Shown one piece after another: positions 1 to 10,644 of a stretch of 64,000 nt of DNA (its first letter is position 1; the number at the start of each line of letters is the position of its first letter). The DNA is from Psococerastis gibbosa (Eukaryota > Arthropoda > Insecta > Psocodea > Psocidae). Under the pieces are notes generated by a model. The model made no database searches, was not told where the DNA came from, and was given only the letters and a program-made list of their open reading frames with translations. The translations under genes and the position numbers were made by a program. The stretch is taken from the NCBI GenBank assembly GCA_963971405.1, contig OZ020488.1, positions 41,832,888 through 41,896,887 of the forward strand, given 5' to 3'.

Positions 1-988
1 TCATTCTTATGTCTTTTTCAATTACATCGACTTTCCTACAATAAAATTGCTCAAAAAAATTTTCATTTTCACTCTTAATCTTATTTTCAGTGTTTTTGGA
101 GAAAGTTGCAACATTTTTACAAAATTGCTACAAGTTATCTAAGTCTTCTACACTTCTAATTTTTTGTACTCTTGCCCCTTCTTCTTTTTTCATTAATATT
201 GTACCCTCTGACGTCCAGACATATTTAAACCCTCTCTTCTTTGCCTCTTCTTTAGTTTTATACAGGAGATCCTTGTTGAAACGGGTCAAGTTTTCGTTTA
301 TGTAAATTCTTTCTTTACTCCCATTCTGCAATGCTTGGTCTTGGGTAATAATTTTCTTTCTCTGCGTAATTATTTTATTTCTCACTTTTCTTGATGCGAA
401 CTGTACTACTATGGGTTTAGGCTTGTCCTTATTTTTTGAATTAATTCTAAAACATTCTTCAATGTCGACATTTGCCAACTCAACCCCCAGCTCCTTTGTA
501 ACACATCGTATTTTCATGTGTAATAAATCGTTGTCTTCGCCTTCACTTTGCGGTAGGTTGTGGATTTCGATATTTTTCTTCCGGGCTTGTTGTTGAATGT
601 CGTGGATTTCGCTTTCTAATCTCTTTATTTTATCGTCCCTCTTTTCCAGTTCCTTCTTCATTGTATTCATAAAGCCTTCTAGGATTTTGCTCATTCTGCC
701 TTGCCCCTGTAGTAGTTTATCTATCTTTTCTTCCAATGATATTTGTTCATTTTCCTCACGCTCTGAATCTGATTCTCTGACCTCTACATCTGCATCTATT
801 TCATTTTTTTTCTTTTTATCCCTGCAAGCGATGCAGATCCATTTCTGTTTTACCTCTTCAGATTTTGCTTTGTATGTTCTCATGGATAGATTTGAACATT
901 CTAGATGATACGCACCGCCGCACTTTCCATAGCATCGTACTAGGATGGCCTCTTCATGTATATCATCTTCACAACGCCTGCACTTCAT
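1..988 (-). mobile_element. 5' part of a non-LTR retrotransposon (LINE), cut by the window edge
   Basis: The element runs right to left and leaves the window at base 1. It carries an ORF1 at 128-988. After the ORF1 stop the same reading frame stays open for about 40 codons to the window edge, so either ORF1 has a premature stop or ORF2 begins in the same frame. No ORF2 enzymatic domain lies inside the window. The 5' boundary beyond 988 is not visible. Confidence 0.75.
128..988 (-). CDS. LINE ORF1 protein with PHD-type zinc finger and L1-like RNA-binding domain
   Basis: The protein has 286 residues. Residues 3-55 form a C4HC3 zinc finger (C3, C6, C19, C23, H28, C31, C52, C55), the PHD pattern seen at the N-terminus of several invertebrate LINE ORF1 proteins. 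Residues about 85-145 are charged and heptad-like (coiled coil, probably for trimerisation). From about residue 146, an L1-type RRM-like domain begins with KKNIEIHNLP. A basic C-terminal domain ends near ARVQKIRSVEDL. By family knowledge such proteins bind element RNA and help assemble the retrotransposition particle. The frame is intact, which suggests a fairly young copy. The start was placed at the first ATG before the zinc finger. Confidence 0.8.
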   Translation of the reverse strand: MKCRRCEDDIHEEAILVRCYGKCGGAYHLECSNLSMRTYKAKSEEVKQKWICIACRDKKKKNEIDADVEVRESDSEREENEQISLEEKIDKLLQGQGRMSKILEGFMNTMKKELEKRDDKIKRLESEIHDIQQQARKKNIEIHNLPQSEGEDNDLLHMKIRCVTKELGVELANVDIEECFRINSKNKDKPKPIVVQFASRKVRNKIITQRKKIITQDQALQNGSKERIYINENLTRFNKDLLYKTKEEAKKRGFKYVWTSEGTILMKKEEGARVQKIRSVEDLDNL

Positions 989-1294
989 TGTATAGGTAGT
1001 TATGTGTAGTGTTGGTTAAAACTTGTAATTCGTTCAAATGAACTTGCTGGCAAGTCTTGGCATAACGCGTATCCCGTACACTATATGTCGTCAGTTTGTG
1101 AGCCTTCACTAGTTTTCTTCCAATTTAGAATAGTCTTTTGCAATTGCTGATTTTAACGTAAGTTTAATTTACAATACCTTTACGGTTGAGAATTTCACTT
1201 TTTACTTCACCGTACACTGTTTCAGCGAATAAAATATTACCAAAAAAAAACGTATGATTTTCACACAGCGGCCATATTGAATATATGATATTGA

Positions 1295-1297
<3 letters not shown>
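989..1297. other. Non-coding sequence upstream of the LINE ORF1
   Basis: Probably the 5' UTR of the LINE followed by host flank. No coding signal is visible. The LINE edge could not be placed because no target-site duplication was recognisable. Confidence 0.3.

Positions 1298-1378
<81 letters not shown>
1298..1378. repeat. (TAA)n microsatellite
   Basis: About 81 bases of uninterrupted TAA trinucleotide repeat. Open frames through it are only low-complexity poly-Ile. Confidence 0.97.
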
Positions 1379-1381
<3 letters not shown>

Positions 1382-2010
1382 TTCACTTTGGAAACCTGAT
1401 ATGGGCGAAATATAATTTCACTTATTTCTGTACGTCTTATAACAGCGCTAAAACTATTCCCTTTCAGAGCATAATTGAGTCTTTTTTTAGGCCTAGCAGT
1501 GGCGTCATTTCAATATTTTTCAGGGGGAGTGGGCAAGATGTCAATTAGTCATATTTTAAAACAAGGCTGAACACTTTCTGCGTTAGTCAGGGTCATTGTT
1601 GTATTTTTCAATGGCAGCCCCCCTCCCCTCCCTTGGGGCCCCAATTGACGACCCTACAGCTTTGCGATTCTGGAACCAGTCGGGAAATCGAGCAATAAGT
1701 TGAAGCCGGACACCCGCAGGCGCTTCACCCTTTGCAAATTTAGGGTAGCAAAAACAGGGCTACGAGAGATTGGGGTGAAAGTAAGGGTCGGCTAATCAGC
1801 GGCAGAAAGCTTTGATGGTTGAAAATTACTAATTTTGACGTACCGACACGTTCAGAAGTCGTAAAATTGAGCACGGTCGTAAGCGATTGCTATATTGCCA
1901 GTGTGGGCGCCGGGTCGATTTACATTGACCTCTCGTTGAATGAGATTCAACATGTCACATAGCTGCATCACCGTGTAAAGCAACGTTTATACAGTATGTA
2001 TTGCAAAATG
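1379..2010. other. Intergenic, no feature recognised
   Basis: Unique-looking AT-rich sequence with C-rich patches around 1618-1650. No exon, RNA gene or repeat boundary was recognised. Confidence 0.3.
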
Positions 2011-2096
2011 GGCTTAGCGTAGTCCAGTTAGTAGAGAACTGGAATATGAACCTAGCAGTCGAGGTTCGAGACTTGTCATGAAAAGTTTTTTTTTTG
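2011..2096 (+). repeat. tRNA-like Pol III unit (SINE head or tRNA pseudogene)
   Basis: It contains a box A-like stretch (tagtccagttagtagagaa) and a good box B (gaggttcgagact, 2061-2073). A run of ten Ts about 12 bases later is a Pol III terminator. Related units occur at 46097-46175 and on the minus strand near 46950-47010. It is too degenerate to fold as a functional tRNA. Confidence 0.5.
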
Positions 2097-2123
2097 CCAG
2101 AGGAAGCTTATTCTTATTCTTGT

Positions 2124-2152
2124 ATAATAATAATAATAATTATTATTATTAT
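2124..2152. repeat. Short (TAA)n/(TTA)n palindromic microsatellite
   Basis: TAA units switch to TTA units, giving a self-complementary tract of about 29 bases. Confidence 0.85.
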
Positions 2153-3116
2153 TTTGGTACCCAACCAAAAATTGTATGTCTGTAAGTTATTGTATTGTAA
2201 TATATGCTCCTTGTCCAGGGAGCACTGGACAAGGAAAAAAAAATCATACCAACAGCAATTACAATTTAATAACTACAAGTAATACAAATACAGCTAGGCA
2301 ATGGCCCGTGTGCGGTTTCCTGTGTTGGTTACCTATCTATCCAAATAAAAACAAAAACACAATGTAGACAAGGACTTTTTAATCGGAGGGGGGGGGGGGT
2401 ATCCCAGGGGGAATTAATATAGTGTAAATTGATGTTATATAGTGACGGCCATATATGTACTATACTATGTAAAGCAGTATAAAGAAATAAATAAATACCG
2501 GTAATCAATTATTTGCAAACAAGTCCAATAAAATGCAAATCTATAAGTATGTAATGCTATGTAAAAAATAATACTATGTAAAAAAAGAACATATTTTCTT
2601 CTATTCCATGCGTTCACATGATATCGTAGCTCAATATTATTGAATCGAAAATTTATATTTTCTGGTGAAGTCGCGCTTACGCCTGTTGCATTGAATAAAT
2701 GGTAAGCTTGTCTTAGCTTGTACATTGTCGCTTGTAGAGCCAAAGTGGGTGGACATCGAGTACCTGTAGCAGTTAGCAAGTTACCGAAAATTCATACGGA
2801 AGCAATATAAATGATGTCTGAAAAATACATGGGGTCGTTGGCATTAGACAAGGGACTAATGGCCTAGCTCCATAAAAAGCCAATCAGCACAATATTATAG
2901 CATATGGTAGCTCTACTGTATTATGATCAACAGGCTATTTTGGATGAGAAATGCATTATGTTCAAAATTCAGATATGCCCGTTATATCAAGAATATTTAC
3001 CTATAACACGTATTATATACCTAGGTAGACTCAATATTTTCCGAAGAGTGCGAAACGGCATCAATTTTATTTTGTTAAATAAAAATATTACTTCTGCAAA
3101 ATATTCTAATTATTCA
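2153..3116. other. Intergenic, no gene recognised
   Basis: AT-rich sequence with an eleven-base G run near 2388-2398. Open frames here have no recognisable protein character. Confidence 0.3.
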
Positions 3117-3124
3117 TTTGTCCT

Positions 3125-3293
3125 CAGGGACGGTTTCAGAAAAAGTTTCGGGGGGAGGGGCGGTGGCCTGAAAAATATCGCGTTTCCCTTACTTGAGCAA
3201 TAATTTTTCCTAATTTCCTTCAAAAGTCCATTCTATCTAGTATAAAGCTATTTCTCTCGGGCGGTCGCCCCCCCCCCCAAGGATCCGTCCCTG
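3125..3293. mobile_element. 169 bp hAT-type MITE with perfect 8 bp target duplication
   Basis: The ends are inverted repeats starting cagggacgg and ending ccgtccctg. They are flanked on both sides by the identical octamer tttgtcct (3117-3124 and 3294-3301). CAGGG-type termini with 8 bp target duplications are diagnostic of hAT transposons. The element has no ORF, so it would have been moved by a transposase encoded elsewhere. It contains G-rich and C-rich inner arms. Confidence 0.85.
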
Positions 3294-3301
3294 TTTGTCC
3301 T

Positions 3302-4796
3302 AGGCTATAGATAACATGTTCATTGGATAGCGTGAATTATTGCTTTTCGTACCGGTTTACGATACAGGCTATTGTATACAGAAGACGACTACAGTATTAT
3401 ATAACCTTGAAAAAATCAGTCTACTCGTAAAAATGAGTTGATAGGTATTTATAAAGGCTGAAAAGAATGCCATTGTCACGAATGCTTGAGAACAACCGTA
3501 GCTGTTACAAGCAGTTTCATGTCAATATTTACCAACAAACAATAGGCCGAGCTACGTGATATCAGCAATTGAACGTGAACGAACTAGCAACAAATTAGGA
3601 AAAGCTACGCAGTTGTGCTCTGAACGAACAAAAAGGGCATATTCTGGAGCTAGATATTGCGTCCGTCGACAGAGTGATAAACCTATACATTTAAATATGT
3701 ATACTATAAAATATAATCTTAGTATATACGTAAAATGCTTAGTGATATTATATTTAGAGTCAAAATAAAATAAAGTAATATCGATATAGTTTTGGTCTAG
3801 TTTTAACTTTAGTCCAAATTAGGTACCGTACACATAATTATACACTGTATATATTATTAAAGTTATTACTATTAAGGGGGCCCAGCACGGGATAAATCCT
3901 TTGGGCCACCCTTACTTCATTATATTCCCACTGTAGGCTATGTAATATTGAAAAAACTCAATGCATTTATTTATTTATTTATTGCTGAGGTTTTCAGGAG
4001 AATGCTGGGTACGAAAGTCTGTTCAACTTGGTATGGCCGTTGGGCGCCGCCATAAGTAGACCTACGCCCATAAAATGTTTTTCAAATATAATAAAAAGTT
4101 GGTGCACGCATCATTCTTCTGCAGCAGTTCAGTGCTGAGTTCAAATGCTGACCCCAACTAGAGTAAACTGAAGGCATTTATATAAACATGATGACATGGG
4201 AATTGGTAGATTTCAGGATTAGTAGGCGAATCCTTTCTGGGTCGGGGAATCGATGCGGAACCGACCGACTATACAAAATCCATGCCCCCCCTCTCCCTTT
4301 CCCCACGCCCTTACCACCCCCCCCTCCCTCCATATACTCCCACGAGTTTCTGAATCCCCTCGTGTGTGTAAACAAGCTTTCAGGTTGCCCCCACATTTTT
4401 ACATTTATAAATCTGCCAACTGAGCACTCCCAAAAAATAGATAAATCGCCTACGATATTATTGTACACACATACTGTATATTGGAATTAGACAGGTATTG
4501 TCATCCGCCATTTTGAATCCATTTTAAGGCAAAGCAAATGCATTGGGTTTACCTACCTATTTATTTTTAGAAATTTATCGTTGTTTATTTATTATTATTT
4601 TAAACAAACGGTTAATTATTTCAAACGAACGGTTTTTTATAAATTTATATTTAAGAAGTTGTAAACAGTAGGAATTGTTTTTTTTTCAATAATTTGTATT
4701 TGTATTTATACACATAAGGGCTAAGGCTGTGTGTTAGGCCTATAAAAAAATTATATTTCTATTCTATTCTATTAGGTACGGTACTGCTGCTGTTTT
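3302..4796. other. Intergenic, no gene recognised
   Basis: AT-rich with C-rich blocks (about 4284-4330) and short TTTA repeats (about 3966-3983). Nothing codes convincingly on either strand. Confidence 0.3.
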
Positions 4797-5095
4797 GACG
4801 AAACGTCTGTTTGTCGGTTCGTCGATTTACGGGCGAATTACTCCGTAGATTTGGATGAAATTGGACATGTATGGGCTCACAAGAATCATACCTCGAGACT
4901 ATTTTTTTTTATATTTTGGGCCAACTCAATTTTGGGGGGTTTCATTCTAAAAAAAAAAAAACGACTAGAATAATTATTTCTCAAAAATGGCTCCAACTAT
5001 TCCTTTTAAATTCATAGACATTGCAGTCAATTTTAATGTTAACAAAACGCGATGGGTGGCTTGCCCCTTAAAAGTTTGCTTCTGGGGGTAAAATA
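4797..5095 (+). repeat. Dispersed repeat family 'DR1', copy 1
   Basis: It has the DR1 landmarks in order: 'acgaaacgtctgt', 'gatgaaattggacatg', a G run after 'aattttgg', then 'aatggctccaactatt' and 'gtttgcttctgggggtaaa'. The same order is found at 56250-56890 and 60305-60745 on the plus strand and in several minus-strand copies. The family is unrecognised by name. It has no transposase and no clear termini. Confidence 0.7.
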
Positions 5096-6305
5096 CGTTT
5101 AGTTTCACTTCTACGACATTCTGAAATTTAAACTCAAATCTATAACAACAAAGCTTTAACCTTTCTATTTTACCAGTTTTTACGGTATTCAATAAAGCCC
5201 AATATGAACGAAACTTTGCTGAGTGTAGGTCCATTATATAGGCTAGTTTAACCCTATCAAATAAAAAATTACAAAAACTCACACTTAAATGATTTTTCTT
5301 CTTCTTTCTATAAAACTTATGAGATCTTGGTACAGTACACTACTTTTTAATGGTAAGATTTAGACAAATTTGATGGCGTTTAAACTTTAAATGTTAACCG
5401 CACCGGTCAATACGATAGGCTTTGCCTATGATAAATCCTGTGTCCAAGGAAAGGTCAATAATTTATTTATAGAAGATTTACAGTGTGCAAACATAGCATA
5501 CAATCCAATACCGCATGTACAGTTTATTTACATGTAATATAAGCCTATATTAAATTAAATAAATAAATATGACGTAAATTATGGTACATACTGTATTATA
5601 AATAATACTATCAGATTCAATAGCAATTAGGGCTCTATGACTTGCACCAGGAGCAATACCGTACAGCCGCCATGGGAAATTCACCCCACCACTTAGGTGC
5701 GAGGTTGTATGATAACCACCTACCCAGCCTCCTAAGGCTTCCAACTTTAACACCATCCCAATTTAGGAAGGGCGTGATTAGGCTCCTTGGTGTGATCCGC
5801 CCTTACTCCGTGCCTGAATTTTTGACCACAACTACAACAGTTGAATTTATATCTTATGTACCGTATTATATGTCTCTGCGTTTCTGTTTCACGTAATAGA
5901 GTTGTAACGTAAAGTTCAATCTTTTACTTTTCCTACAATACTTACCATATAGGATACAAAATGGCGGATGACTAATACCCGGGTATATAGTGCCTTAAAT
6001 AGCAATGAAACAGGCTGTTCATATAATAATATTAACAAAATATACTGTATATTTTGTTGGCAAGGAATGGCCGAGTATTTTTGACCAAAGTAATTAATCT
6101 CTCGTTTCACAGATACTGTATGTATTATGAAAGATGAAAAAATAATAAAAAATCAAGCTTATGTAGGTACTAAAAACGTAGTCTATTTCCCCGACTGTTT
6201 TACAACTGTTCTGTAATATCGGTTTAATGCACTTTATCGGGTTTAACAGAAGCAGTAATAAAATTCATTTGAAGTGAGAAAATGATACATTTTTCCAAAG
6301 TTTCC
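5096..6305. other. Intergenic, no gene recognised
   Basis: A stretch around 5935-6020 is related to 24000-24075 (both contain aaaatggcggatgac), which suggests a short dispersed repeat. Otherwise no feature is visible. Confidence 0.3.
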
Positions 6306-6313
6306 TTCGAAAG

Positions 6314-6810
6314 CATTGGCGTAAATCCCCAAAATTTCTGGGGGGGGGGCTTTAGGACCCCAAGAATTTGATCCCCCGGAGAAAAAAAATTGAAAAATGG
6401 ACTGAAATTAGTGAGGTTTTACGAATATTCAATACTGGAGAAAAGGGGGCCCGGGGGGGCAAGCAGCACAGTTGAGATTTTACCTATTAAACCTACCACT
6501 GAAGGGGGCCCACCGGGGGCCACCCCGAAAGAAAAATTTTGAAAAAATAGGTCTGAAATATTGGAGTTTTAATCATTTTGAGTAATATATTTTTGTGAAA
6601 GGACTTATATCGGATAGGACAATATGTTGATTCTTTCTCATGATGTCTATCATGTGAAATAAGCATACCAAGAATTCATTTCCCTTTCGTTATTGTGAAT
6701 ACTATGCCTTTCGCCTTCATAACGTCTTTATCACCAGAAATCCTGGGGGCACAGGTGCTTCGGGGGGGGGGGGGGGGGCTTAGCCCAGGACCCCCCTATT
6801 TACGCCAATG
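6314..6810. mobile_element. Non-autonomous hAT-like element with cattggcgtaaat ends
   Basis: The terminal inverted repeats cattggcgtaaat / atttacgccaatg bound 497 bp. The flanks ttcgaaag and tttgcaag agree at six of eight positions, so a decayed 8 bp target duplication is possible. G-rich tracts lie near both ends. There is no ORF. A fragment of the same end type is at 14305-14370. Confidence 0.55.
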
Positions 6811-6819
6811 TTTGCAAGC

Positions 6820-7110
6820 AGTACAAAATTGAGATATTACAACGGCGAATAAACTTACCATTGAGGGGGGCCCGGAGAAAAATTTGGAAAAAATAGCTTT
6901 GAAGTATTGGGGTTTTAAGCATTTTTAGTAATATATTTTTTGTGAAAGTACTTACTTGGTCAATATGTTGATTTCTTTCATGTAAAATAAGCATACTAAG
7001 AATTAATTTCCCTTTCATTATTGTGGATACTATGTCTTTAGCCTCCATAACGTCTTCGTCACCAAAAATCCTGGGGGGAAGGGGCTACGGGTGGACCTGG
7101 GGGGAAAGCT
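6820..7110. repeat. Second, partial copy of the inner part of the 6314-6810 element
   Basis: This stretch repeats the order seen at about 6470-6760 (ttgagatttta..., agtaatatattttt, caatatgttgattt, catactaagaatt, cataacgtctt, aaatcctgggggg) with many substitutions. It may be a tandem duplication or a second insertion. Confidence 0.6.
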
Positions 7111-7439
7111 TGCATTTTGATGTCTGAATTAATTATTCATCTGATCACCTAGGCCTACATAAATTTGCAGCTACATTAATTAATTAATTTTGTCAAAAAT
7201 CCACAGTACGGTAGGTACCTAATTAATTATAGTAGGACTACTTGTTTACAAAATATTTTTAAATCCCTCTATGTAGGCCCAAGCCTAGACTAAAAAATGT
7301 GTGTAATGTGTGCATAGTGTTGTTTTCTACATTATTTTACAAATTATACAAAATAAACAAAATTCACTTTATATTCCTAATTAACCCTATGAGTTTCTCT
7401 CTGTACATTTGAACTCACACGAAAACTACCGAAACAACC
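7111..7439. other. Intergenic, no feature recognised
   Basis: AT-rich sequence with no coding or repeat signal that I can support. Confidence 0.3.
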
Positions 7440-7870
7440 TTTATGTATTAGGACCGCAATAATAAGAAGTGAATCTAAACAATAATATATTACGAACTGG
7501 TCAAGTAATAAGAGTAAAAAAGAACGAAAGGTTTCATATTTTGCGCCTTAGCATAGGATCCTGTAATACTCTTTATCTCTGTGTTTACAGTACCTACCTA
7601 TATGGTATGATAATATGTGAATGAGTGATTGTATATAAACACAATATCTGAACAGTTCAAGTAATAAAAGAAAAAAAGAACAAAATGTTTCATATTTTGC
7701 ACCTTACAGTTGGCTCCTGTAAAACCTTTGTCACTGTGTTTATGTAGGTACTGTATTATGTATACTGCATATGATAAGATAATAAGTGAATGAGTGATTC
7801 TAAACGCAAAATCTGAACTGGTCAAATCATAAAAGGAAAACAGAGCGATATGTTTCATTTCATGTAAGTC
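7440..7870. repeat. Three-copy tandem repeat, unit about 160 bp
   Basis: The phrases gaactggtcaagtaata (7494), gaacagttcaagtaataaa (7651) and gaactggtcaaatcata (7815) mark successive units. Each unit shares the flanking 'gtgaatgagtgatt' and 'aatgtttcatattttgc' type sequence. Spacings are about 157 and 164 bases. Non-coding. Confidence 0.7.
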
Positions 7871-9066
7871 GAAGACACCCACTAGTTATATCGTACTACG
7901 AGTATAATAAACAAACCACATACCTCCAGTTATGATGCAGACTTTTAATATAAAATATAATATTATGTATGCTATTTTATCACTTCACCATCAAATTAAG
8001 ACGTTGGACACTGACAGTTTACCTGATTAGTTTTGAAAGGTAGACATGATGGATAAGGTAGCGCGGCGCAATGCTAGCTGCACGCCAGCACTGAACGAGC
8101 AGCGACCTGCCTGCGACGCGTCCCAGCACTGACTGCCGCTCAGTCAGTACTCAGCACTCTATCGACCGCCCTTCCAGCTCCTTGTTTCTCCACTATCAGC
8201 AATTGGGTCAAGGCTGTTATTCGCAGCTTCCCGCATCTTTCTACCCTATAGTCCACGTTTGCTCTGAGCCTTTGGCAACTGGCAAGGGAATAACAAATTT
8301 GCTATGAATTTTATCTGCAAAAATATGGGTATGCAACAGAATCAAATTCGGGGCCCATATTTTGTTGTCCTCCTGCCGACCTACTGTGGCGATTATTTTT
8401 AATCCTAACCTCGGAAAGAAAATTTAAGCAAGATTATTTTATAATGGAAAGTGCTATTCAAAATTATTCTTTTGTTTACATTTGTAACCCCCAAGAATAA
8501 GCTAATAGACCTACCAAACGGCATAGTAGAATTGATGATCATTTATATTATATGCTTTATTATTTAAATACTTCTAACTAAAATATTTAAATTATTTATT
8601 AAAGTAAAATGAGAAAATTGAACACTGTGAGATGCAAGGAGGCAGCCTACTTGAAAATCTACAGGAATTTTCTTCCAGTAAAATCTGTAAAAAAGAGATA
8701 GCAGGGAAGAGGGTGTATTATTTGAGTTATAATAGGTCTATTGGTTTATTGGTAAATACGGTACCTTGCCTGTTTTCTAAATAGTATTTATACGTCATAA
8801 TACGAGCAGGAAATTTTGACAAAATTCCGTCCATTCAAGCCCCATCACCATCGCTAGAAAAGTATTGGTAAGGAATTCAGGAAGACATGGCTGTGCCCTG
8901 CTACCCATTTCTTAACCGAGGCTTTTCAAGCAATGATGTGAACCGCATCGAGTCCGAAAAATAATCGGGGCCCCACCCCATTTAAATCCTGGATCGTCTT
9001 AAGTGGAAATGTGACTGAATGTAGTATCCAATCGTGTTTAGCTTCTACCCCTTAACTGGACGGGTC
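7871..9066. other. Intergenic with a GC-rich patch at 8046-8185
   Basis: The patch (gtagcgcggcgcaatgctag and onward) is clearly richer in GC and CpG than its surroundings. It could be a promoter or an untranslated first exon, but no ORF, TATA box or downstream exon ties it to a gene. The rest is featureless AT-rich sequence. Confidence 0.3.
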
Positions 9067-9296
9067 AATAAATAAAGAAATAATGAATTTTTGTTCTATT
9101 ACTAAGCCAACCTAGCGGAGTTAGGGCTATAAAGCCCTCTCTTACACTCAACTAGGAAGGCCCGGGACCACCTGCTTTACATGCCCTCCGAAGCATGGCC
9201 AGAAAATGTAGCAGGTGTATGACTCGAACCAACAACCTTTCGGGTGAAAGTCCCTACCACTACTCTGCATGTCCTGACCAATAGTGCCCGGGGCAT
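9067..9296 (-). repeat. tRNA-derived SINE, near-complete copy
   Basis: Read on the minus strand it has a tRNA-like head with box A (tagtggtaggg, 9252-9262) and box B (ggttcgagtc, about 9221-9230). A body follows, then a conserved 3' module (gtaagagagggctttatagc ... ctccgctaggttggcttagt) ending in an A/T-rich TTTA tail. The same 3' module occurs at 59556-59660 (plus) and 63926-64000 (minus). Confidence 0.75.
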
Positions 9297-9342
9297 TTTA
9301 AGCTTCCCTAATTAGAAAGTGTAGGATATATAAAAAAAGACT

Positions 9343-9414
9343 GGACTTGGTGGGATTCGAACCCACGACCTACGCCTAACCTGGGCGTCGTATTAACCGC
9401 TGGACCACAAATCC
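9343..9414 (-). tRNA. tRNA-like gene or tRNA pseudogene, 72 bp
   Basis: It folds like a tRNA. The acceptor strands GGATTTG and CAAGTCC pair. The five-pair anticodon stem ACGCC/GGCGT carries a seven-base loop CAGGTTA. Box B is gtgggttcgaatcccac. A run of seven Ts (Pol III terminator) follows within a few bases. Position 33 of the loop is A instead of the near-universal T, and the apparent anticodon (GGT) is therefore doubtful. A 72 bp sister copy lies at 53416-53487. More likely a pseudogene or SINE-related unit than a working tRNA. Confidence 0.45.
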
Positions 9415-10609
9415 GACAAAATTGAAGTCATCTCCAAATGCTTTACTTATGCTCTTATTGACAAGATTCGTATTGTTAGACAGGTTAGCACAGCTATACA
9501 ACCATCTAACCAAACAGGTCTGTAATAAGCGTACTTTATGGCATAAAGGCAATGCTTCTTGTGTAGTCATTAATTTGCACGACCAAATATTTAGAAAAAG
9601 GAAAAAACTGTAAATGAAGAATGGGAGTATTAAGCAGAATATATCTGCAATTTTTAATCTTTTTCATTTGATAAAGCCCCAGGGAAAGGTTATTGTAGAA
9701 TTTTAAGGGCTATTAAAAAAATTCATGCTCGAGTGGAGCTTTTGAATTCTGGCGGGATGCTTAGGGAGATAGGGACGCCATCCATGCTTGCTTGATTTGA
9801 AATATAAATGACAATATGGCGGCTTTGTTTATATTTGCATACAAATACAAAATGCTAATAAATACGCGCGGAAAATTATAAATTATTAAATGATCGAAAA
9901 TTAATATATTTAAAGATTTTCAGTAATTGATCCAATCTAGACTATTGAGTTGTGACTTCATACCATTTCTCGGTCCCAAATTTAAGGTGAGTAACTGACT
10001 TTTAACTTTATCTAAAACCCATTAATAGGCTTGCGGCCTATAATTATAAAATATTTTGATTATTTAAATTGGATTTTGATTATGGCAGCAAGACTCCGTG
10101 ATTGCCGTTTTCTGGCGTTGTGGACATACAGACCTACGTTGTAATACATATCAATGCAGTTTCAACCATTGGAAAGGGGTAAGACTCTGATTAGACAGTC
10201 CTAAATTGGGGTAAATAAATAAGGGGTGCCGCGTGTACAATTATAACGAACGACTATCTCAGGTTACTCAATGGAATATACCTTGTTTCCCGAGGAGTAT
10301 GCTTTGCTGTGTGGTAAACATGGAAGATGTGGGGGCTATACTTATTCATTAGGAGTAGAAACAATCTGGTACTTTTGCCCTGATATTATTTAATTGTATG
10401 TTATTTATATTTTAATTTAAGGACGTGACCTGCGACCACGAATGAAGGTTTTGACACTGTTTTGTATACAATTTCAATATTACGAAGGTCATGGCTGTTA
10501 TTGTAACTTAGGCTACTACTATACTTTCCAATTTCTAGTCCTTACAATCCCAATGCTCTCTTTAAACACTTGTTTCAGGACGGTTTGTGGATCTTTCAGT
10601 CTATATGTA
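9415..10609. other. Upstream region of the CENP-K-like gene
   Basis: Two pyrimidine-tract acceptor-like sites (ending tgtttcag at about 10578 and atctttcag at about 10599) precede the start codon. A 5' UTR exon farther upstream is therefore possible but not seen. No TATA box is evident. Confidence 0.3.
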
Positions 10610-10644
10610 ATGGCCGAAACTGAAAAACAGGATCTTCTAAATGA
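10610..10644 (+). CDS. CENPK: CENP-K-like, coding exon 1
   Basis: Begins ATG GCC GAA (residues [11 protein letters not shown]) and ends GA|GTAAGT, phase 2. An in-frame ATG at 10442 exists, but the sequence between is hydrophobic and unlike the rest, so the later ATG is preferred. Confidence 0.6.

Noticed and set aside
1285-1548. Open frame through the TAA microsatellite
   Set aside because: Poly-isoleucine low complexity only.
4178-4490. Overlapping ~100-residue open frames on both strands
   Set aside because: Biased composition from a C-rich tract; no family and no gene context.
6306-6818. A firm 8 bp target duplication for the 6314-6810 element
   Set aside because: The flanks match at only six of eight bases, so the hAT assignment is left as probable.
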